A stretch of DNA of 64,000 nt from Comamonas granuli NBRC 101663 (GTDB lineage: Bacteria > Pseudomonadota > Gammaproteobacteria > Burkholderiales > Burkholderiaceae_C), in assembly GCF_000739995.1 (NCBI RefSeq), contig NZ_BBJX01000005.1, forward strand, positions 1 to 64,000. The letters are read 5' to 3'. The notes under the pieces are model-generated. The model searched no databases and was not told where the DNA came from. It saw nothing but the letters and a program-made list of their open reading frames with translations. A program made the translations under genes and the position numbers. Below, piece by piece: positions 33,180 to 39,777 of the stretch (position 1 is the first letter of the stretch; each line of letters starts with the position of its first letter).

Positions 33180-34106
33180 ATGGACCGCGCCGCTTTGGAA
33201 ACGCTCCAGAGCTTTCTGGTAGGGCTCGACGCGCGCATGAAGCGCGCACACAAACGCGGCCAGGTGGCGCACTACATTCCGCAACTGGCCAGCGTTGATG
33301 TGCATCAGTTCGGGATCAGTGTGTGCCTGGCCAGTGGTGAGCAGCTGAGCGCGGGCGACGCTGCGACACCGTTTTCGATCCAGAGCATCTCAAAGGTCTT
33401 CTCACTGGCGATCGCATTGGGCCGTCACGGCGACCGGCTCTGGAAGCGGGTGGGCAAGGAACCATCTAACTACACCTTCAACTCGGTCATTGAGCTTGAG
33501 CAGGAAGGCGGCAAACCGCGCAATCCTTTCGTCAATGCGGGTGCACTGGTCACCACCGACGCCATGCTTGATGCGCCCGACGCGGGCGGCGGACTCGACG
33601 AACTGATGGATTTCGTTCGCACGGCGGCTGGAGATGACCGGATCTCGATTGATGAACAGGTTGCCGCCTCGGAATACCGCACGGCCTACCGCAACTTCTC
33701 CCTGGCGTACTTTCTACGCTCGTGCGGCAATCTGCACACGGAATGCGAACGGCTTCTGCAGATTTACTGTCGCCAATGCGCGATCGCGATGAACTGCCAG
33801 CAATTGGCCAGCGTCGGCCGGTTCCTGGCCGGCTTCGACTCCGCAGCCCACCTGCTGAGCCCAGCTCAGGCACGCAGTGTCAACGCCTTGATGCTGGTCG
33901 CGGGGCACTATGATGGTTCAGGCGACTTCGCCTATTCGGTCGGCTTCCCCGGCAAGAGTGGCGTCGGAGGCGGCATTCTTGCCGTCGTTCCGGGACATGC
34001 ATCGATCGCTGTCTGGTCTCCTGGCCTGAATGCGTTTGGCAATTCACTGCTCGGCACGCGCGCGCTGCAAGAGTTGTCAGAGTTCACTGGCTGGTCGGTG
34101 TTCTGA
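33180..34106 (+). CDS. glsA: Glutaminase (serine-dependent beta-lactamase-fold type)
   Basis: The 308-residue enzyme hydrolyses glutamine to glutamate and ammonia. The SxxK catalytic motif is in FSIQSISKVFSLAIALG near residue 66, followed by EPSNYTFNSVIELE and GKPRNPFVNAGALVTTDAM, with YRNFSLAYFLRSCGNLH and VGFPGKSGVGGGILAVVPG later on, all typical of bacterial GlsA/GlsB. It starts three bases after the amidohydrolase stop and is the last gene of the cassette. Confidence 0.95.
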   Translation: MDRAALETLQSFLVGLDARMKRAHKRGQVAHYIPQLASVDVHQFGISVCLASGEQLSAGDAATPFSIQSISKVFSLAIALGRHGDRLWKRVGKEPSNYTFNSVIELEQEGGKPRNPFVNAGALVTTDAMLDAPDAGGGLDELMDFVRTAAGDDRISIDEQVAASEYRTAYRNFSLAYFLRSCGNLHTECERLLQIYCRQCAIAMNCQQLASVGRFLAGFDSAAHLLSPAQARSVNALMLVAGHYDGSGDFAYSVGFPGKSGVGGGILAVVPGHASIAVWSPGLNAFGNSLLGTRALQELSEFTGWSVF

Positions 34107-34578
34107 GGTGCAGACTTTATCGTTTACCTCGACATGAACAGCCCCGGATTTTGAGCAGGCTGGTTGGTTTGAATGAAGGTCGGTGAGACTGCCTCGCCCG
34201 CCGATTGCCGCCAGACGGCTTGGAGCGCCGGCATGATCGGCCAGCCTGAGCAAGGCAATCCCAGCGACTCTGCGATGACGTTGCACTCCAGCTTGGCAAG
34301 GCACTCCTGAATCAAGGGAGGCCCGGCAAGACCGGCCCATGATGTTGCCGTTTGCGTCATCCCGGGTGGTCATGACGACCGCCGGCCCGGATTCCAGCGG
34401 GTAAGAGCCTTGTTCAGAGCCAAGGGTTGCATGAAGCTACCTCCCATGCTCCTGCCAGGCAAGCGCGCTGGGGCCTGCCCGCAAAGTTCAAGATACGCCT
34501 GCTGGTGCAAAGCCCCCGGCGCTGCGCCACGGCTGCGACAATCCGGCCCTTGCACCCACCAGAGAGAAAGACCCTGCC
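34107..34578. other. Gene-free gap at the right edge of the AT-richer cassette
   Basis: About 470 bases with no recognisable gene. A 78-codon minus-strand frame (34360-34124) has no family resemblance that I can name and no ribosome binding site, and overlapping frames are equally open. Composition returns to the high GC of the rest of the window by about 34430. Probably the right boundary region of the cassette. Confidence 0.45.
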
Positions 34579-35181
34579 ATGCTGCTTGACGCCGCCGAAT
34601 CCCAACTCGTCCTGGTCGACTACCAGGAGCGCCTGATGCCGGCCATCCACGAAGGCCCCGCCGTGCTGGCCCACGCCCGCCGCCTGGCCGAGATCGCCCG
34701 CATGCTGGATGTGCCCGTGTGGGGCACCGAGCAAAACCCCTCGCGCCTGGGCGCCAACGACGCCGCGCTGCGCGCCCTGTGCCAGAAAACCCTGGCCAAG
34801 ATGCACTTCAGCGCCGCCGAAGAAGGCCTGGGCGAATGGCTGCGGCCACCGGCCAAGCCCCAGGGTGGCAACGCACGCAGCCTGCCCAAGCACCTGCAAA
34901 AGCCCGCCCAGCAAGCGCCCGAGCGCGGCACCATCGTCATTGCCGGGTGCGAAGCCCATGTGTGCCTGCTGCAGACCGCGCTGGACCTGATCGATGACGA
35001 GTTTGAAGTATGGGTGGTGACCGACGCCTGCGGCTCGCGCACCGAGCGCAACCGCGACGCCGCCTACGACCGCCTGGCCGGTGCGGGCGCCGAGCTGGTG
35101 ACCACGGAGATGGTGGTCTTCGAATGGCTGCGCACCTGCGAGCACCCGGCGTTCAAGCAGGCGCTGGCGCTGGTGAAGTAA
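34579..35181 (+). CDS. Isochorismatase-family cysteine hydrolase
   Basis: The 200-residue protein is of the isochorismatase/nicotinamidase-like superfamily. The catalytic triad can be placed: D14 in LVLVDYQERL, K74 in LAKMHFSA, and the nucleophile C129 in GCEAHVCLLQTA, preceded by the cis-peptide region. A TDACGSRTERNRDAA segment is typical of the YcaC-like branch. The usual length is about 190-210 residues. The substrate is unknown. The ATG is preceded by GAGAGAAAGA. It returns to the high-GC codon usage of the core genome. Confidence 0.9.
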   Translation: MLLDAAESQLVLVDYQERLMPAIHEGPAVLAHARRLAEIARMLDVPVWGTEQNPSRLGANDAALRALCQKTLAKMHFSAAEEGLGEWLRPPAKPQGGNARSLPKHLQKPAQQAPERGTIVIAGCEAHVCLLQTALDLIDDEFEVWVVTDACGSRTERNRDAAYDRLAGAGAELVTTEMVVFEWLRTCEHPAFKQALALVK

Positions 35182-35311
35182 GCGCGCGCACGCCAAACAG
35201 GCCGGCGAAGCGGCCCCACATCGGCCGACCGCGGGCGCGCCGGGCGTTCACAATGGGCGTGCTGCGCGCCGGTCGGCGTGCAGTGCATTGTTTTGGAAGG
35301 GATGGTGGGGC

Positions 35312-35989
35312 ATGCTGGGTCTGGCAACGGTGCTGACGGAGCGGGGCATGGAGGGCATTACCGCCTTCGTGCCCCCGGCGGCGCCGCGCGCCCCCAGGCT
35401 GCAGCCCGAGGCAGCGGCGCCCGCGGCGCAGGCAGCCTGGGCGCCCTGGGCCTCCTGGGACGCCGGCGCGCGCCGCAAGATCGGCATCGCCGCCGGCGCG
35501 CTGGCGGGCTTGGCCCTGGTAGCGGGCTTGCTCTACGCCCTGGTGCAGACGCTCCTGGAGCCAGGCGCAGCGCGCGCGCCCCGGCAGGACACCGCGGTGC
35601 GCCCGGTGCTCGAAGAAGCTGCCGCGCCCGCCGCCGCTGCGGCCGACCCGGCATCCGCCCCGCCTGCGGCGCCCCCGGAAGCCGCCATGCCGCAGGAAGC
35701 CGCCATGCCGCAGGAAGCCGCTACGCCCGCGGAAGCCGCTACGCCGTCCGCGCCTCCGTCGGCCGACGCGCGCAGGCCCCGGCCCATGGCGCGCCAGGCG
35801 CCGCGGCGGCCGGCGAGCGAGAGTGTGTTTGCGCCCCAGCCGGAATGGACCAGCCAGGTGCGGCGCATCGGCGAGGTCGATGCGCAGACCGAGCGCGCGG
35901 CCATGCAAATCCTCGAAGCCATCCACGCCGCGCAGGAGCGCGAGCACCCGCCGCGCGCTCCGGCGTCCCGGGAGGCCGGGCATGAGTGA
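35312..35989 (+). CDS. Unrecognised single-pass membrane protein with Pro/Ala-rich linker and hexapeptide repeats
   Basis: I do not recognise this protein. The frame has several possible starts; 35312 (ATG, residue 9 of the longest frame) is a guess. It shows one membrane helix ([20 protein letters not shown]), a periplasmic or cytoplasmic Ala/Pro-rich stretch, four tandem six-residue repeats (EAAMPQ, EAAMPQ, EAATPA, EAATPS) and a charged C-terminus with QVRRIGEVDAQTERAAMQIL. The stop overlaps the next gene by eight bases, so the two unknowns probably work together. Confidence 0.6.
   Translation: MLGLATVLTERGMEGITAFVPPAAPRAPRLQPEAAAPAAQAAWAPWASWDAGARRKIGIAAGALAGLALVAGLLYALVQTLLEPGAARAPRQDTAVRPVLEEAAAPAAAAADPASAPPAAPPEAAMPQEAAMPQEAATPAEAATPSAPPSADARRPRPMARQAPRRPASESVFAPQPEWTSQVRRIGEVDAQTERAAMQILEAIHAAQEREHPPRAPASREAGHE
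35677..35748 (+). repeat. 18-bp tandem repeat, four units
   Basis: Four adjacent units of GGAAGCCGCCATGCCGCA; the first two are identical and the last two diverge. The unit is a multiple of three, so copy changes would keep the reading frame of the surrounding membrane protein gene. Confidence 0.9.
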
Positions 35990-36503
35990 GACGGCCGAGC
36001 CGCTGCGCTGGACGGTGGTCGAGCCCGTCGGCGGCGTGACCGTGCACGCCTTCTTCTTCGTGCCGCATGCCTTCGCCCTGCTCGACGCCGTGCGCAAGGA
36101 GCTGCCCGTGTTCGGCGTGCCCCTGCCCGAGCCGGTGCATGTGGGGGGCACGGAGTTCCGCCTCGGCCGGCTGCGGGGGGAGCCTGCGGCGCTGTACCTG
36201 CACGGCAATGGCTACCTGAGCGTCACGCGGGCTGCTCCGTCCGAAGACCACGACGGCAGCAACTGGCGCACCCTGCTGCAGCCGGCCGACATCTGGACCG
36301 CCCTGGCCAACGCCATGGCCGTGAGCGCCACCATGCGCCAGCCGGCGGCCGCCTTGCTGCGGGCGGGCGGGGCGCTGTATTTTCTGGCGCCCTCGCCGCC
36401 GGTCATGCGCAAGCTCCTGCAGGCGCTCACGCCCACCGAGCCGGACGAACCCGTGCTGAGCGCCGCCGACGTGGCGCAGCTCTGCCTGGCCGACGCGTCC
36501 TGA
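35982..36503 (+). CDS. Conserved-type hypothetical protein
   Basis: I do not recognise a family for this 173-residue soluble protein. It begins MSETAEPLRWTVVEPVGGVT and contains hydrophobic segments (HAFFFVPHAFALLDAV) but no clear membrane helix or signal peptide. A Trp-rich middle part (GSNWRTLLQPADIWTALAN) and a short C-terminal LSAADVAQLCLAD are the most distinctive pieces. It overlaps the preceding membrane protein gene by eight bases and shares its strand and base composition, which supports it being real. Confidence 0.6.
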   Translation: MSETAEPLRWTVVEPVGGVTVHAFFFVPHAFALLDAVRKELPVFGVPLPEPVHVGGTEFRLGRLRGEPAALYLHGNGYLSVTRAAPSEDHDGSNWRTLLQPADIWTALANAMAVSATMRQPAAALLRAGGALYFLAPSPPVMRKLLQALTPTEPDEPVLSAADVAQLCLADAS

Positions 36504-36587
36504 GCGTGCCCCTGCGCCCGGCCCGCACGGTGGGCGGCGGCGCATCGCGTATCCTGTGGCGTTACCCCAGTTGGCAGGAGGCCGCCC

Positions 36588-37697
36588 TTGACACCACCGA
36601 TTCGACGCATCGCCCTGAGCACCGGCGGGGGCGATGCCCCGGGCCTGAACGCCGTGATCCGCGCCACCGTCTCGGCCGCGCTGCGCCGCGGCTGGGAGTG
36701 CGTGGGCATACGCGACGGCTACAACGGCCTGCTCCAGCCCGAGCGCTACCCGCAGGGCGGCGTGGAGCTGCTCACGCACGAGCGCGTGCGCGGCATTGCG
36801 CACCTGGGCGGCACCATCCTGGGCACGACCAACAAGGGCAACCCCTTCCACTTCCCCGTGCGCCTGCCCGACGGCCGCATGGGCGAGGCCGACCGCTCCG
36901 ATGAACTGCTGGCCGCGTTTGCGCGCGCGGGCATCGACGCGCTGGTCACCGTGGGGGGCGACGGCTCGCTCGCCATCGCGCACGAGCTGGGCCAGAAAGG
37001 CCTGCGCGTGGTGGGCGTGCCCAAGACCATAGACAACGACCTGGACAAGACCGTCACCACCTTCGGCTTTGATACCGCCGTCTCCTTCGCCACCGAATGC
37101 CTGGACCGCCTGCACAGCACGGCCGAGAGCCACCAGCGCATCATGGTGGTGGAGGTGATGGGGCGCTACGCGGGCTGGATTGCGCTGCACGCGGGCATTG
37201 CCGGGGGCGCGCACGCCATCCTGCTGCCCGAGATCCCGTTCGACCTGGAGGGCGTGGTGCAGAAAATCTGCAAGCGCGACACCCACGGCCGCAGCTATTC
37301 CATCGTCGTCGTGGCCGAGGGGGCCTTCCCCCGGGCCGGCGCACGCGCGCTGGCGGCGCCCGCCGAGGCCGGCCATGCCGAGCGCCTGGGCGGCATGGGC
37401 GAGCAGGTGGCGCAGGAGCTGGCCCGGCGCACGGGCAAGGATGCGCGCGCCGTGGTGCTGGGCCATTTGCTGCGCGGCGGCTCGCCCACGGCCTTCGACC
37501 GGCTGGCGGCGCTGCGCTTTGGCACGGCGGCCGTGCGCGCGCTGGAGCAGGGCATGGCGGGCGTGATGGTCTCGCTCGCCTTTCCCAACGTGGAGTACGT
37601 GCCGCTGGCCGAGGTGGCCGGGCGCATGAAAGCCGTGCCGCTGGACGGCGACACCGTGCAGACGGCGCGCGACCTGGGCATTGCGCTGGGCGATTGA
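36588..37697 (+). CDS. pfkA: 6-phosphofructokinase (family A, mixed-type active site)
   Basis: The enzyme phosphorylates fructose 6-phosphate. The 369 residues show STGGGDAPGLNAVIR at the N-terminus, TVGGDGSLAIA (GGDGS at 123-127) and VPKTIDNDLDKT (145-154) with the catalytic Asp residues, then ESHQRIMVVEVMGRYAGWIA. In this family Gly at the last-but-one position of GGDGS favours ATP, while Lys in PKTIDND rather than PGTIDND is typical of PPi enzymes and of the mixed ATP-using clade. The donor is therefore uncertain, with ATP more likely. The start is TTG at 36588, supported by a strong AGGAGG seven bases upstream. Confidence 0.9.
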   Translation: MTPPIRRIALSTGGGDAPGLNAVIRATVSAALRRGWECVGIRDGYNGLLQPERYPQGGVELLTHERVRGIAHLGGTILGTTNKGNPFHFPVRLPDGRMGEADRSDELLAAFARAGIDALVTVGGDGSLAIAHELGQKGLRVVGVPKTIDNDLDKTVTTFGFDTAVSFATECLDRLHSTAESHQRIMVVEVMGRYAGWIALHAGIAGGAHAILLPEIPFDLEGVVQKICKRDTHGRSYSIVVVAEGAFPRAGARALAAPAEAGHAERLGGMGEQVAQELARRTGKDARAVVLGHLLRGGSPTAFDRLAALRFGTAAVRALEQGMAGVMVSLAFPNVEYVPLAEVAGRMKAVPLDGDTVQTARDLGIALGD

Positions 37698-37805
37698 GGG
37701 GGCCTGCGGGCGGCGCGGCGCGTCAGGTTTCCGCAAGCCCGTCATGAATAATTATGAATTCAGATTCCGCATCCTGACAGGAACCGAGGCCAAGGAGACC
37801 GTCCC

Positions 37806-39701
37806 ATGAGCAGCTATGCCGCGTTTTACCGCCAGTCCATCGACGAGCGCGATGCCTTCTGGGCCGAGCAGGCCCGCCGCATCGACTGGCACACGCCGCC
37901 GCAGACCATTTGCGACTACAGCAACCCGCCGTTCGCGCGCTGGTTCGCGGGTGGCACGACCAATCTGTGCCACAACGCGGTCGATCGCCACCTGGCGGCG
38001 CGCGCGCAGCAGAACGCCCTGGTCGCCATCTCCACCGAGACGGACACCGAGCGCGCCTACACCTACGCCGAGCTGCACGCCGAGGTGCAGCGCATGGCCG
38101 CGGTGCTGCAGGCGCTGGGCGTGCGCCAGGGCGACCGCGTGCTGCTCTACATGCCCATGATCGCCGAAGCCGCCTTCGCCATGCTGGCCTGCGCGCGCAT
38201 CGGCGCCATCCACTCGGTGGTGTTTGGCGGCTTTGCCTCGGGCTCGCTGGCCTCGCGCATCGAGGACGCCGAGCCCCTGGTCGTGGTCAGCGCCGACGCG
38301 GGCTCGCGCGGTGGCAAGGTCGTGCCCTACAAGCCGCTGCTGGACGAGGCCATCGAGCTGTCGCGCCACAAGCCCGCCGCCGTGCTCATGGTCGACCGGG
38401 GGCTGGCGGGCGCGGCCATGCGCGCGGGGCGCGACCACGACTGGGCGGCGCTGCGCGCCCAGCACCTCGATGCCCAGGTGCCCTGCACCTGGGTGGACGC
38501 CACGCACCCGAGCTACACGCTCTACACCAGCGGCACCACGGGCCGGCCCAAGGGCGTGCAGCGCGACACCGGCGGCTACGCCGTGGCGCTGGCGGCCAGC
38601 ATGCGCCACATCTTCCAGGCCGACCCGGGCGACACCTACCTGTGCACCAGCGACATCGGCTGGGTGGTGGGGCACAGCTACATCATCTACGGCCCGCTGA
38701 TCGCAGGCATGACCACCATCATGTACGAGGGCCTGCCCATCCGCCCCGACGCGGGCATCTGGTGGAGCATTGTCGAGAAGTACCGGGTCACGCACATGTT
38801 CTCGGCGCCCACGGCGGTGCGCGTGCTCAAGAAGCAGGACCCGGCCTACCTGAGCAAGTACAAGCTGAGCAGCCTCAAGGCCCTGTGGCTCGCGGGCGAG
38901 CCGCTGGACGAGCCCACGGCGCAGTGGATAGGCAGCGCCCTGGGCGTGCCCATCATCGACAACTACTGGCAGACCGAGACGGGCTGGCCCATCCTCACGC
39001 TGTGCAATGGCGTGGAGCCGCAGGCCGCGCGCCTGGGCAGCCCGGGCAAGGCGGTGTTCGGCTACAACGTCAAGCTCATCGACGAGGCCACGGGCGCGGA
39101 GCTCACCGCGCCGAACCAGAAGGGCGTGGTCGCCATCGAGGGGCCGCTGCCCCCCGGCTGCCTGCAGACCGTGTGGCGCGACGACGAGCGCTTCGTCAAC
39201 ACCTACTGGAAGAGCATCCCCGGGCGCCTGATCTACAGCACCTTCGACTGGGGCATCCGCGACGCCGACGGCTACTACTTCATCCTCGGCCGCACCGACG
39301 ACGTGATCAACGTCGCCGGCCACCGCCTGGGCACGCGCGAGATCGAGGAGTGCATCGCCTCGCACCCCAACGTCGCCGAGGTGGCCGTGGTGGGCGTGGC
39401 CGACGCGCTCAAGGGCCAGGTGGCGCTGGCCTTTGCCGTGCCCAAGAACGCCGCCGGCCTGGAAGCGCCCGAGGCGCGCCTGCGCCTGGAGGGCGAGGTG
39501 ATGAAGCTGGTCGATGCGCGGCTCGGCGCCGTGGCGCGGCCGGCGCGCGTGCACTTCGTCAGCGCGCTGCCCAAGACGCGCAGCGGCAAGGTGCTGCGCC
39601 GCGCGCTGCAGGCGGTGGCCGAGCGGCGCGACCCCGGCGACCTCACGACCATGGAAGACCCGGCTGCCCTGGCCCAGGTCAAGGCCCTGGTCACCGAGTA
39701 A
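37806..39701 (+). CDS. prpE: Propionyl-CoA synthetase
   Basis: This AMP-forming acyl-CoA synthetase activates propionate (or short-chain acids) to the CoA ester. The 631 residues have CDYSNPPFARWFAGGTTNLC near residue 36, which marks PrpE over acetyl-CoA synthetase, the AMP motif LYTSGTTGRPKGVQRDTGG near 239, DNYWQTETGWPIL, and the acylated Lys region KTRSGKVLRRALQ near 595. An AAGGAG motif precedes the ATG. It is not in a prp methylcitrate cluster here. Repeat R7 follows its stop by two bases. Confidence 0.95.
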   Translation: MSSYAAFYRQSIDERDAFWAEQARRIDWHTPPQTICDYSNPPFARWFAGGTTNLCHNAVDRHLAARAQQNALVAISTETDTERAYTYAELHAEVQRMAAVLQALGVRQGDRVLLYMPMIAEAAFAMLACARIGAIHSVVFGGFASGSLASRIEDAEPLVVVSADAGSRGGKVVPYKPLLDEAIELSRHKPAAVLMVDRGLAGAAMRAGRDHDWAALRAQHLDAQVPCTWVDATHPSYTLYTSGTTGRPKGVQRDTGGYAVALAASMRHIFQADPGDTYLCTSDIGWVVGHSYIIYGPLIAGMTTIMYEGLPIRPDAGIWWSIVEKYRVTHMFSAPTAVRVLKKQDPAYLSKYKLSSLKALWLAGEPLDEPTAQWIGSALGVPIIDNYWQTETGWPILTLCNGVEPQAARLGSPGKAVFGYNVKLIDEATGAELTAPNQKGVVAIEGPLPPGCLQTVWRDDERFVNTYWKSIPGRLIYSTFDWGIRDADGYYFILGRTDDVINVAGHRLGTREIEECIASHPNVAEVAVVGVADALKGQVALAFAVPKNAAGLEAPEARLRLEGEVMKLVDARLGAVARPARVHFVSALPKTRSGKVLRRALQAVAERRDPGDLTTMEDPAALAQVKALVTE

Positions 39702-39703
39702 TG

Positions 39704-39764
39704 TGCTATTGATTCAGTAGCTTGCGGCGCTTGCCTGGCGGGCGCTGCAGCCTGTTTTCATCAA
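39704..39764 (+). repeat. Dispersed repeat copy R7
   Basis: Forward-orientation copy filling the convergent gap between prpE and the large GGDEF-EAL gene: TGCTATTGATTCAGTAGC, then GGCGCTTGCC, GGGCGCTGCAGCC and TTTTCATC. Its GGCGCTTGCC/GGGCGCTGC arms could form a hairpin between two convergent genes. Confidence 0.65.
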
Positions 39765-39777
39765 TATTTGCGGTGCG

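Noticed and set aside
34124-34360. A 78-codon minus-strand frame after the glutaminase gene
   Set aside because: No family resemblance, no ribosome binding site, and other frames are equally open.
29214-34578. Prophage or integrative element
   Set aside because: No integrase, phage or conjugation genes and no flanking repeats; only composition suggests acquisition.
35677-35748. Tandem repeat considered as a CRISPR-like array
   Set aside because: Units are directly adjacent with no spacers and lie in frame within a gene.
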